From Azospirillum sp. RU38E (lineage in GTDB: Bacteria; Pseudomonadota; Alphaproteobacteria; Azospirillales; Azospirillaceae), in the NCBI RefSeq assembly GCF_900188385.1, contig NZ_FZOI01000011.1:124001-188000 (forward strand): a DNA stretch of 64,000 nucleotides, in the 5' to 3' direction. The notes beneath the pieces were generated by a model, which was given only the letters and a program-made list of their open reading frames with translations, ran no database searches and was not told where the DNA came from. The position numbers and the translations under genes were made by a program. Each line of letters opens with the position of its first letter. Position 1 is the stretch's first letter. Shown in pieces: positions 1-8,171 of the stretch.

Positions 1-683
1 GCGCGCAGCACGCCGGTAATGCCGTAATGGCCAAATTCACCGGTATTGGCAGGCACGAAGGGCGTCCATTGATCCGGGTTCACATGGAAGGCACCGACGG
101 CGATCACCACCAGGATGACGGCCACCTTGGTGATCACCACCGCCGTATTGGCCCAGGCCGACCGGCGTACGCCGATGACGGCCAGGAAGGTGACCAGACC
201 AACAATGAAGATGGCCGGCAGGTTGATGATGGCACCGGTTGCCACCAGCGCCCCGTCCTTCACCGCCAGCGGTGCGGCTGACAGTTCATGTGGCAGCGGC
301 ATCCCCAGGGTGGCGAACAGGGCGGTCAGATAACCTGACCAGCCCACCGCCACGAAAGCGGCCGCCCCCAGATATTCCATGATCAGGTTCCAGCCGACCA
401 GCCAGCCCAACAGCGGCCCCAGCGCATCGCGGGTATAGGAATAGGCCCCGCCCGACTCCTGCGACATGGCTGCCAGTTCAGCATAGCACAGGCCGACGCA
501 GGCGCAGGCCAGGGCTGCCAGCAGGAAGGAAATCACCACCGCTGGCCCGGCATATTGCGCCGCCGCCGACCCGGTGATGACGAAGATGCCGGCGCCGATG
601 ATGCAGCCGACCCCCAGCAATACCAGTTGCACCGGTCCCAGTGCCGGCAGCAGCCCGCGAGCCGCCTCCTGTTCCGCCCTCAT
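1..683 (-). CDS. APC-superfamily amino acid permease (partial)
   Basis: Only the first ~227 residues are in the window; the 3' part runs off the left edge. The N-terminal stretch GVGCIIGAGIF followed by alternating hydrophobic segments is the first-helix signature of the amino acid-polyamine-organocation superfamily, closest in feel to the cationic amino acid (CAT/YhdG-like) branch. It would import an amino acid across the inner membrane. The ATG start is followed by a short charged N-terminus (MRAEQEAARG) before helix 1. No strong Shine-Dalgarno is seen. It is divergent from kup, sharing a ~220 bp promoter region. Substrate cannot be read from this fragment. Confidence 0.8.
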   Translation of the reverse strand, partial: MRAEQEAARGLLPALGPVQLVLLGVGCIIGAGIFVITGSAAAQYAGPAVVISFLLAALACACVGLCYAELAAMSQESGGAYSYTRDALGPLLGWLVGWNLIMEYLGAAAFVAVGWSGYLTALFATLGMPLPHELSAAPLAVKDGALVATGAIINLPAIFIVGLVTFLAVIGVRRSAWANTAVVITKVAVILVVIAVGAFHVNPDQWTPFVPANTGEFGHYGITGVLR

Positions 684-907
684 TTCAAACCCTTTTTCCC
701 ATCCGCATCCTGTCCGACATGCGCGTGCGGTCAGGGTGTACCCCGCCGCCGCTTGCGGTTGGCCCTAGTTCTGAGCCGGAGCGCACAGGCAATGCAATGC
801 TGAAATGCAATCAGCGGGTAACTATTTGCTCATTCCCTGCGTTATTGCCGCCCGCTTGCGCAGCGCGGCATGATTGGTTAGCGTTCGCACTCAGGAAATC
901 TTGAAGG

Positions 908-2821
908 GTGGCTATATTGGGCCAGACGCAGACGGCGGCCGGGCAAGCGCATGTCGCGCATTCCTCCTTTGGAATGCTGTTCCTGTCCGCCATCGGGGTC
1001 GTGTTCGGTGATATCGGCACCAGCCCCCTTTACGCCTTGAAGGAAGTGTTCGCCGGCCCGCACCCGCTGCCGGCGGACCCGTTGCATGTGCTGGGTGTGC
1101 TGTCGCTGGTCTTCTGGACCCTGCTGATGGTGGTGTCGGTCAAATATGTCGCCATCATCATGCGGGCCGATAATGACGGGGAGGGCAGCAGCTTTGCCAT
1201 GCTGGCCCTGTTGCAGCGCACACTGACGGCGCGCTCGGGCCGCCTGGCCATTGCCGGCACGCTGGGCGTTTTCGCCGCCGCGCTGTTCTATGGCGACAGC
1301 GCCATCACGCCCGCCATTTCGGTGTTGAGCGCGGTGGAGGGGCTGCAGGTGGCGGCCCCGCAACTGGCCGATTGGGCGGTGCCGCTGGCCATCGCCATCC
1401 TGGTGCTGCTGTTCGCTGTGCAATCGCGCGGCTCGGCCGCCGTGGGCGGCCTGTTCGGCAGTGTCATGCTGGTCTGGTTCATTGTGCTGGCGGTGCTGGG
1501 CATCGCCAATATCGGCCAAGCCCCCTGGGTGCTGAAGGCGCTGTCGCCACATTGGGCGGTGAAATTCATCGCCCATGATGGCTGGGTCGGCTTTCTGGCG
1601 CTGGGCTCCGTCGTGCTGTCGGTGACGGGGGCAGAGGCGCTTTATGCCGATATGGGGCATTTCGGGCGCGGGCCGATCCGGCTGGCCTGGTACATGCTGG
1701 TCTGGCCGGCCCTGCTGTTGAACTATTTCGGGCAGGGCGCCTTGCTGCTGGCCCATCCGGAAGCGGCAACCAACCCGTTCTTCCTGATGATGCCGGGCTG
1801 GGCGGCGCTGCCCATGGTGGCGCTGGCGACGATGGCCACCATCATTGCCAGCCAGGCGGTGATTTCCGGCGCCTTCTCCGTCACGCGTCAGGCCATTCAG
1901 CTCGGATATCTGCCCCGGATGGCGATCATCCATACGTCGGAGCGGGAGATCGGGCAGATCTATATCCCCTTTGTCAATTGGACGCTGATGGTGGCCGTGG
2001 TCTCCCTGGTGCTGGGCTTCGGCAATTCCACCAATCTGGCGGCGGCCTATGGCGTGGCGGTGACGGGCACCATGGTCATCACCACCACCATGGTGGCGAT
2101 TCTGGCCCATGCCCATTGGGGCTGGCGCGGTAAATGGGTCTGGGCGTTCTTCGGCCTGTTGCTGAGCGTGGATATGGCCTATTTCCTGGCCACGGCCACC
2201 AAGATCCCACATGGCGGCTGGTTCCCGCTGGCGGCCGGCATTGTCGCCTTCCTGTTGATGACCACCTGGAAGCGGGGCCGCCAACTGGTTCATGCCAAGC
2301 AGAGCGAGGGCGCTTTGCCCATGGCCGATTTCCTGGCCAGCCTGTCGAACAAGGTGGTGCGTGTGCCGGGGACGGCCGTTTTCCTGACGTCAGAGGCGGA
2401 GGGGGTGCCGCTTTCCCTGCTGCATAACCTGAAACATAATCATGTGCTGCATGAACGGGTGGTGCTGCTGACGGTGAAGGTTTCCGAAAGCCCGCGTGTG
2501 CCGATGGAACAGCGCGTTCATTCCGAAGCCCTGCGGGAGGATGTGTTCCGCGTCACTCTGCATTGCGGGTTCATGGAAGACCCCGACGTTCCCAAGACGT
2601 TGGCCAATGCGCGCCGGGCCGATCTGGGCTTCGATTACGAACCGATGCGATTCTCCTACTTCCTGACGCGGGAGACGGTGGTGCTGGCCGCCGATCCGGG
2701 TATGGCGCCCTGGCGCGGCTATCTGTTCGCCTTCCTGTCGCGCAGCGCCACGACGACGGCGGACTTCTTCCATCTGCCGCTCAACCGAGTGGTGGAGCTG
2801 GGGGGCAATGTGGAGATTTAA
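908..2821 (+). CDS. kup: Kup-type potassium uptake transporter
   Basis: 637 residues, full length for Kup. The N-terminus carries the family hallmark GVVFGDIGTSPLYAL, followed by about 12 hydrophobic segments up to roughly residue 440 and a ~200-residue cytosolic C-terminal domain. Kup proteins are inner-membrane K+/H+ symporters. The start is a GTG preceded at about 10 nt by AGGAAA; there is no in-frame ATG nearby. It stands alone, with an inverted-repeat element downstream. Long open frames on the opposite strand here are only GC-rich shadows. Confidence 0.95.
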   Translation: MAILGQTQTAAGQAHVAHSSFGMLFLSAIGVVFGDIGTSPLYALKEVFAGPHPLPADPLHVLGVLSLVFWTLLMVVSVKYVAIIMRADNDGEGSSFAMLALLQRTLTARSGRLAIAGTLGVFAAALFYGDSAITPAISVLSAVEGLQVAAPQLADWAVPLAIAILVLLFAVQSRGSAAVGGLFGSVMLVWFIVLAVLGIANIGQAPWVLKALSPHWAVKFIAHDGWVGFLALGSVVLSVTGAEALYADMGHFGRGPIRLAWYMLVWPALLLNYFGQGALLLAHPEAATNPFFLMMPGWAALPMVALATMATIIASQAVISGAFSVTRQAIQLGYLPRMAIIHTSEREIGQIYIPFVNWTLMVAVVSLVLGFGNSTNLAAAYGVAVTGTMVITTTMVAILAHAHWGWRGKWVWAFFGLLLSVDMAYFLATATKIPHGGWFPLAAGIVAFLLMTTWKRGRQLVHAKQSEGALPMADFLASLSNKVVRVPGTAVFLTSEAEGVPLSLLHNLKHNHVLHERVVLLTVKVSESPRVPMEQRVHSEALREDVFRVTLHCGFMEDPDVPKTLANARRADLGFDYEPMRFSYFLTRETVVLAADPGMAPWRGYLFAFLSRSATTTADFFHLPLNRVVELGGNVEI

Positions 2822-2888
2822 GGGGGGGGAACCAATGAAACGTTTCTCAATAAATGAAACTTTGTCTGTTTCAGATTGAAGAAATCCC

Positions 2889-2976
2889 AACCGTCACCCC
2901 GGCGAAGGCCGGGGTCCAGTTTCGTAGAGCGAAGCGCTTGTGACCCTGGACCCCGGCCTTCGCCGGGGTGACGGGA
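2889..2976. repeat. intergenic palindromic repeat (REP-like)
   Basis: Two arms, CCCCGGCGAAGGCCGGGG plus GTCCAG on the left and its reverse complement on the right, flank about 26 bases. Each arm is itself a short palindrome. A diverged copy with CCCCGCGAAAGCGGGG arms lies at 11942-12026. It has the layout of a dispersed extragenic palindrome and no coding potential. Confidence 0.8.
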
Positions 2977-3087
2977 GTGAGAGCAAGGTTGTTTTTCTTG
3001 AAGGCGGGTACATTCTGGTCATCTAACGACCGATATGCCCCATGAAGGGGGATAGACTGGGGCCTGTCGCGGCTCCCCAAAAGCGAA

Positions 3088-3121
3088 AAGGGCGACACCG
3101 CTGCCGGTGTCGCCCTTTTTC
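3088..3121 (-). terminator. bidirectional intrinsic terminator after tRNA-Leu
   Basis: Perfect 11-bp stem GGGCGACACCG / CGGTGTCGCCC with a CTGC loop, with A-tract on one side and T-tract on the other. It can end both the tRNA transcript (minus strand) and readthrough from kup. Confidence 0.8.
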
Positions 3122-3152
3122 ATCGCCCTTGGTAGAAGGCGGTTCATTCCAG

Positions 3153-3237
3153 TGGTGCGGCCGAAAAGACTCGAACTTTCACGGGTTGCCCCACAGCGAC
3201 CTCAACGCTGCGCGTCTACCAATTCCGCCACGGCCGC
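3153..3237 (-). tRNA. tRNA-Leu (anticodon GAG)
   Basis: On the minus strand the 85-nt sequence has an acceptor stem GCGGCCG / CGGCCGC and the encoded CCA end. Its D arm contains GGTAGACGC, and its T arm GTTCGAGTC. The long variable arm GTGGGGCAACCCGTG is typical of class II tRNA-Leu. The anticodon loop TTGAGGT between CAGCG and CGCTG gives anticodon GAG, reading CUC/CUU leucine codons. Confidence 0.95.
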
Positions 3238-3438
3238 AAAACACGATACCGGAATACCGAGGCGATCTTAGCTCGACCGCGCCGGTGCCGGGGTGGATAG
3301 CAAATCATGGCGGGCGGTTCAAGAGCATTCGTCAGCCAATTGCGCAATTGTTGCCATGTCCCGAATTGACGCGGCGCACCCGCGTGTTAGCCTCAGCAAC
3401 CTTCGGGTCTTGGCCGATAACGAGAAGAGACGGGAACA

Positions 3439-4548
3439 ATGAAGCTCAGCAAATCCCTGCGCGCCGCCCTGGCGGCTGCCACCATGCTCGCCACCGCCCC
3501 GGCCTTCGCCGATACGCGGGTCGGTCTGGTCGCCCCGCTGACCGGTCCCAATGCCGTGTTTGGTGAACAGATGCGCCGCGGGGCCGAAATGGCCATCGCC
3601 GATATCAACGCCAAGGGTGGCGTGCTGGGCGAAAAGCTGACCCTGTCCAAGCTGGATGATGCCTCCAACCCCAGCCAGGGCGTGGCCATTGCCAACAAGC
3701 TGGCGACCGAAGGCGGTGTGGCCGCCTTCGGCAATTTCAATTCAGCCGTCTCCATCCCCTCCTCAAAGATTTTCGAGGATGAGGGGATCGTGATGATCAG
3801 CCCCGCTTCCACCAATCCGCAGCTGACCGAACAGGGGTTCGAGCTGATTTTCCGCACCTGCGGGCGGGATGATCAGCAGGGCGACGTGGCCGCCGCCTGG
3901 CTGGTGAAGCACAATAAGGGTGATAAGATCGCCGTCATCCACGACCAGACCACCTATGGCAAGGGTCTGGCCGATGCCACCAAATCCGCCCTGAACAAGG
4001 CCGGCGTTAAGGAGGCGATGTATGATGCGGTGAATGTCGGTGACCGCGACATGTCCGCCCTGGTCACCAAGATGAAGGATGCCGGCATCCAGGTGGTCTA
4101 TTTCGGCGGCCTGCATACGGAGGCCGGCCTGCTGGTCCGCCAGATGGGGGAGGCGGGGCTGAAATCCGTTTTCATGTCCGGCGATGGCACGGTTAACCAG
4201 GAATTCTGGAACATTGCCGGTAAGTTCGCCGACGGTGCCCTGGTCACCTTCGGCAATGAATATCGTGACAAGCCGGAGGCGGCCGATGTGGTGAAGCGTT
4301 TCCGCGATGCCAAGTTCGAGCCGGAAGCCTACACGCTCTATACCTACGCCGCCGTGCAGGCCTGGGCGCAGGCGGCCGCGAAGGCCAAGTCGGTGGATGC
4401 CGCCAAGGTGGCCAAGGCCATGCGTGATGGCGATTATTCCACGGTGATCGGCAAGCTGGCCTTTGATGCCAAGGGCGATCGCAAGACCACCGATTATGTC
4501 GTCTATAAATGGGCAGACGGCAAATATACCGTGGTGCCGGGGCAGTAA
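3439..4548 (+). CDS. branched-chain amino acid ABC transporter substrate-binding protein (LivK-like)
   Basis: 369 residues, with a signal peptide ending ATAPAFA (cleavage after residue 24) and a mature type I periplasmic-binding-protein fold opening DTRVGLVAPLTGPN. Segments such as FRTCGRDDQQGDVAA and TYGKGLADATKSALN are typical of Leu/Ile/Val-binding (LivK/LivJ) proteins. It should bind an aliphatic amino acid in the periplasm and deliver it to a LivHMGF transporter. No permease or ATPase genes are adjacent. It is a close paralogue of the next gene and is probably the older copy of a tandem duplication. Confidence 0.9.
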   Translation: MKLSKSLRAALAAATMLATAPAFADTRVGLVAPLTGPNAVFGEQMRRGAEMAIADINAKGGVLGEKLTLSKLDDASNPSQGVAIANKLATEGGVAAFGNFNSAVSIPSSKIFEDEGIVMISPASTNPQLTEQGFELIFRTCGRDDQQGDVAAAWLVKHNKGDKIAVIHDQTTYGKGLADATKSALNKAGVKEAMYDAVNVGDRDMSALVTKMKDAGIQVVYFGGLHTEAGLLVRQMGEAGLKSVFMSGDGTVNQEFWNIAGKFADGALVTFGNEYRDKPEAADVVKRFRDAKFEPEAYTLYTYAAVQAWAQAAAKAKSVDAAKVAKAMRDGDYSTVIGKLAFDAKGDRKTTDYVVYKWADGKYTVVPGQ

Positions 4549-4578
4549 TCCCGCTCTCTGTTGCGTCCATATATAAAG

Positions 4579-4608
4579 GGCCGGTGGTGGCGAGACACCA
4601 CCGGTCCA
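4579..4608 (+). other. hairpin between the two livK paralogues
   Basis: GGCCGGTGGTG pairs with CACCACCGGTCC around a short loop. There is no clear T-run (only CCCTGTTTC), so it may be an attenuator or an mRNA-stability element rather than a full terminator. Confidence 0.45.
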
Positions 4609-4629
4609 GCCCTGTTTCATCACCACCGG

Positions 4630-5739
4630 GTGTCCGCCTTGACCTTTCGTTCTGTCGCCTTTGTGCTGCCATTGCTGTTGGGTGCGGCGAGCTTTCCTGC
4701 CGCTGCCGAGATCAAGGTGGGCTTTGCCGCACCCTTGACCGGCCCGCTGGCCGCCGTGGGCGACCAGTTGCGCCTGGGCACCAGCCAAGCCATTGCCGAT
4801 CTCAACGCCAAGGGCGGTGTGCTGGGCGAAAAGCTGGTGCTGGTGGCCGAAGATGATGGCGGTTTGCCGACGCAGGCGGTAGCGGTGGCCAACAAGCTGG
4901 TGATCCAGAATGTCTCCGTGGTGATCGGCCATCTGCAATCTGGCACCACCATTCCGGCGGCCAAAGTCTATGGCGATGAAGGCATCATCACCATCACGCC
5001 CACCGCCACGTCACCAGAGGTTACGGAACAGGCGGGCGGGTTGGTCTTCCGCACCTGCGGACGCGATGACCAGCAGGGGCCGGTGGCCGCCGCCTATATT
5101 GCCAAACATTTCAAGGATAAGCGCATCGTGCTGCTGCACGATCAGGCAACCTATGGCAAGGGACAGGCCGATGCCACCAAGGCCGCCCTGAACGGGCTGG
5201 GCGTGCAGGAGGTGCTCTATACCAGCCTGACCAGCGGGGAGCGTGACTATACCGCCCTGGTGACGCGGGTGAAGGCGGCGCAGGCCGATGTGGTCTATTT
5301 CGGCGGCTATTACAGCGATGCGGCGCAGTTCGTGCGCCAGATGCGGGCGGCCGGGGTGAATGCGGCCTTTGTTTCCGGCGATACGCTGGCGTCAGACGAT
5401 TATCTGGCCTTGTCCGGCCCAGCGGGGGAGGGCACCTTGATGTCCTTCTCCGCCGATGCCCGTACCCTGCCCAGCGCCAAGGCGGTGCTGGATGGCTTTG
5501 CCGCCCGCAAGCAGGAACCGGGGGCCTATACGCTCTATGCCTATGCAGCCGTACAGGTCTGGGCGCAGGCGGTGGCCAAGGTGGGCGTCACCCAAGGGGA
5601 GAAGGTGGCCGAGGCCCTGCGGGAGGCCCCCCACGAAACGGTGATCGGTCGCCTGTCCTTTGATGCCAAGGGCGACCGCACCAGTACCGATTATGTGATG
5701 TATCAGTGGAAAGACGGCAAATATGCCCCTGTGCCGTAA
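4630..5739 (+). CDS. branched-chain amino acid ABC transporter substrate-binding protein (LivK-like), paralogue 2
   Basis: About 369 residues from the GTG chosen here; a TTG three codons later is also possible, and no convincing Shine-Dalgarno decides between them. The signal peptide ends FPAAA and the mature protein begins EIKVGFAAPLTGP. It shares with its upstream neighbour the blocks LNAKGGVLGEKL, FRTCGRDDQQG and YGKGQADATKAALN, so the two are tandem duplicates that have diverged in the ligand-contact regions. A periplasmic role is inferred. Its transporter partner must be encoded elsewhere. It converges on the phosphate transporter gene. Confidence 0.88.
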   Translation: MSALTFRSVAFVLPLLLGAASFPAAAEIKVGFAAPLTGPLAAVGDQLRLGTSQAIADLNAKGGVLGEKLVLVAEDDGGLPTQAVAVANKLVIQNVSVVIGHLQSGTTIPAAKVYGDEGIITITPTATSPEVTEQAGGLVFRTCGRDDQQGPVAAAYIAKHFKDKRIVLLHDQATYGKGQADATKAALNGLGVQEVLYTSLTSGERDYTALVTRVKAAQADVVYFGGYYSDAAQFVRQMRAAGVNAAFVSGDTLASDDYLALSGPAGEGTLMSFSADARTLPSAKAVLDGFAARKQEPGAYTLYAYAAVQVWAQAVAKVGVTQGEKVAEALREAPHETVIGRLSFDAKGDRTSTDYVMYQWKDGKYAPVP

Positions 5740-5747
5740 GGGATAAA

Positions 5748-6746
5748 TTAAAACAGCGTCGTCACCCAATAGGCCCCGGCGGCCACCAGGGCGGCGGCGG
5801 GCATGGTGACGATCCAGGCCACGACGATGCCCTGGGCCAGCCCCCAGCGCACGGCCGACGCCCGGCGGGCGGAGCCGACGCCGACAATGGCGCCGGTGAT
5901 GGTGTGGGTGGTGGAAACCGGCACGCCCAGCCAGGTGGCGGCAAACAGGGTGATGGCCCCGCCGGTTTCGGCACAGAAGCCATGGACTGGCTTCAGGTCA
6001 GTCAGGCGCGACCCCATGGTGCGCACGATCTTCCAGCCGCCAAACAGCGTGCCAAGCCCCATGCAGGCCTGACAGGACAGAACCACCCACAGCGGCACAT
6101 GGAACGTCTCACCCAGATAGCCCTGGGAGAACAGCAGCACGGCAATGATGCCCATGGTCTTCTGCGCATCATTGCCGCCATGGCCCAGGCTGTAGAGCGA
6201 GGCGGAAACGATCTGCAGCCCCCGGAACGTCCGGTCCACCCCGAACGGTGTGGTCCGACGGAAAATCCAGGAGACGACCAGCACGATCAGCAGCGCCAGC
6301 ACGAAGCCGATGGTGGGCGAAACGAAAATCGCCACCGCCGTCTTGGTCAAGCCGCTGGCGACAATCGAACCGAAGCCGGCGCTGGCGACACCCGCTCCGG
6401 CCAGCCCGCCGACCAGCGCATGGCTGGAACTTGAAGGGATGCCCCAGTACCAGGTGATCAGGTTCCAGCCGATGGCCCCCATCAGGGCGGCGAAAATCAC
6501 CTGACCCGTGATGATGTTGGGATCGACGATTCCCTTGCCAACGGTGGTGGCGACATGGGTGCCGAAGAACAGAAAGGCGATGAAATTGAAGAAAGCCGCC
6601 ATCAGCACGGCGTTGCGGGGCGACAACACCCGTGTCGACACCACCGTGGCGATGGAATTGGCGGCATCATGAAGCCCGTTCAGGAAATCGAACATCAAGG
6701 CTATGCCAATCAGCGCGATCAGAAGGGGCAGGGAAAGCGTTTCCAT
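5748..6746 (-). CDS. pit: PiT-family inorganic phosphate transporter
   Basis: 332 residues, mostly transmembrane. Both PiT signatures are visible: LNGLHDAANSIATVV near residue 23 (matching the GANDVANA-type motif) and VPVSTTHTITGAIVG near the C-terminus. It should be a low-affinity inner-membrane phosphate (metal-phosphate)/H+ symporter. The short form lacks a large central cytosolic loop. It follows the DUF47 gene by 36 bp, the usual pair in bacteria. Confidence 0.92.
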   Translation of the reverse strand: METLSLPLLIALIGIALMFDFLNGLHDAANSIATVVSTRVLSPRNAVLMAAFFNFIAFLFFGTHVATTVGKGIVDPNIITGQVIFAALMGAIGWNLITWYWGIPSSSSHALVGGLAGAGVASAGFGSIVASGLTKTAVAIFVSPTIGFVLALLIVLVVSWIFRRTTPFGVDRTFRGLQIVSASLYSLGHGGNDAQKTMGIIAVLLFSQGYLGETFHVPLWVVLSCQACMGLGTLFGGWKIVRTMGSRLTDLKPVHGFCAETGGAITLFAATWLGVPVSTTHTITGAIVGVGSARRASAVRWGLAQGIVVAWIVTMPAAALVAAGAYWVTTLF

Positions 6747-6782
6747 GGGGGATGGTCCTGGACCCGTTGAAGGCGGGATGTG

Positions 6783-7436
6783 TCAGACGTTATCGACAAT
6801 GATGCTGTCGATGATGTCGGCGACATCCTCACAGGCGTCCAGCACCGCTTCTTCCAGTTCCAGCACTTCCCGGACCAGGGCCTGGCGATAGGTGATGGGG
6901 GCATCCAGCCCGCCGCTTTCCTGACGCAGCCGCGCCTTGCCGGCGCGCAGCAACCGGTCGCTTTCGCTTTCCAGCTGCGAGACTTCCTCGGTCATCCGCG
7001 TCAGTTGGGTGTGATTGCGGCCGATATCACGCATCAGCGGCAGGGCTTCCCGCAGGATGCCGGCGGCCTTGACGATGGCATCGGCAATGGCGTGCATTTC
7101 GGTCGTATAGGTCATCGGGCCGGCTTCGGCCAGATGGCGGGCGACATCCTGGATCAGATCGATGATGTCATCCATCCGCTTCGCCAGATCCTGGATATCG
7201 GACCGGTCGAAGGGTACGATGAAGCTGCGATGGATGGCCGCCTGTACCGCCTTGGTAACAACGTCGGCCTTGCCTTCCGCTTCATGGATGACCTGGAAGC
7301 GCCCCTCCAGATCGTCACCCTTCTGCAGCATGGTCTGCAGGGCCTGGGCGGCCGCATAGGTATATTGCGTATGTTCGGCGAACAGGTCGAAGAAACGTTC
7401 TTCCTTCGGCAGCAAGGCCCGGAACAGGCTCAGCAT
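6783..7436 (-). CDS. DUF47 family PhoU-like phosphate transport accessory protein
   Basis: 217 residues from ATG (MLSLFRALLPKEERFFDLF), an all-helical, charged, soluble protein of the PhoU-like DUF47 family. Members are regularly encoded immediately upstream of pit and are thought to modulate Pit-mediated phosphate uptake at the cytoplasmic face. Here it is first in a two-gene operon with pit. An upstream extension exists in frame but lacks domain similarity, so the MLSLF start is preferred. Confidence 0.9.
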   Translation of the reverse strand: MLSLFRALLPKEERFFDLFAEHTQYTYAAAQALQTMLQKGDDLEGRFQVIHEAEGKADVVTKAVQAAIHRSFIVPFDRSDIQDLAKRMDDIIDLIQDVARHLAEAGPMTYTTEMHAIADAIVKAAGILREALPLMRDIGRNHTQLTRMTEEVSQLESESDRLLRAGKARLRQESGGLDAPITYRQALVREVLELEEAVLDACEDVADIIDSIIVDNV

Positions 7437-7544
7437 GGGTTCCGCTTTCAATGGTCTGGGGCCGTGCGGGCGGTAAGGTGATGGGCCCTGCGCGGCTTCT
7501 GGCCTTTCCTCTAACATCCTGCGTCATAATTCTGTAATTCAATT

Positions 7545-7566
7545 GTCAAGAAACAGGCATTCTTGA
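7545..7566. promoter_or_regulatory. inverted repeat in promoter region of DUF47-pit
   Basis: TCAAGAA and TTCTTGA are perfect 7-bp arms around 7 bp. On the minus strand the left part also gives a -35-like TTGACA with a weak TATGAC-like -10 about 15-16 bp on. This could be an operator overlapping the operon's promoter; no PhoB box of correct spacing was found. Confidence 0.4.
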
Positions 7567-7714
7567 CGGCGGGGTGTGCAGGCCTCACGTTGGTGTCAGG
7601 GAACAGCTGGTTTGGCGCATCGTTAACCACTCGTAAGCTATAACCTTATGCGCGCTGTCATTGTGCGCCGTCTGTCTTACACTCTTTTTCGTACAAGGCT
7701 CTTCAAGCAGATCC

Positions 7715-8164
7715 ATGGCCCAGACAAAGACCTCCCAGTGTGCTGCTCTCCCCTACCGGCTGACCGATGGAAAACCGGAAGTCCTGCTTGTCACCTCGCG
7801 GGAGACCAAACGCTGGATCATTCCCAAGGGTTGGGCCAAGAAGTCGCTGGGTGCCTGCGCCATGGCGGAGCGGGAAGCGTTTGAGGAAGCTGGCATCAAG
7901 GGCCGGATCGACTGCGCGCCGGTGGGCTCCTACCGCTATGAAAAACGCCTGGATAACGGTGACAGCGTGGAATGCGATGTTGCCGTCTTCCTGCTGCGTG
8001 TGACGGAAATGCTGGATGTCTGGCCGGAGAAGGGGCAGCGCGAGCGGCGCTGGATGGATCCGGCTGAAGCCGCTGAACTGGTTTCCGATGATCAATTGGC
8101 GCCGATGCTGCGGCAGCTGGAAAACACATTGGCAAACGGCAAGCGCGCCGCCGCGCGTTGTTAA
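7715..8164 (+). CDS. NUDIX hydrolase
   Basis: 149 residues from an internal ATG (MAQTKTSQ); the longer upstream frame reads through promoter-like sequence. The NUDIX box runs from PKGW to REAFEEAGI. It keeps the catalytic REXXEE core, but the first glutamate of the GX5E part is leucine. The PKG-W start is typical of diadenosine/diphosphoinositol-polyphosphate-type hydrolases. It should cleave a nucleoside-diphosphate-linked substrate, which cannot be named. Monocistronic, converging with the histidine kinase. Confidence 0.88.
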   Translation: MAQTKTSQCAALPYRLTDGKPEVLLVTSRETKRWIIPKGWAKKSLGACAMAEREAFEEAGIKGRIDCAPVGSYRYEKRLDNGDSVECDVAVFLLRVTEMLDVWPEKGQRERRWMDPAEAAELVSDDQLAPMLRQLENTLANGKRAAARC

Positions 8165-8171
8165 TGTGATT

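Noticed and set aside
878-2293. Long open frame on the minus strand opposite kup
   Set aside because: The GC-rich third positions of kup keep the opposite strand open; the translation is His/Gln/Arg/Gly-rich with no family resemblance, and kup itself is unmistakable.
7640-7690. Pho box near the NUDIX gene (two CTGTC elements)
   Set aside because: The two repeats are 10 bp apart instead of 4, and the second is imperfect.
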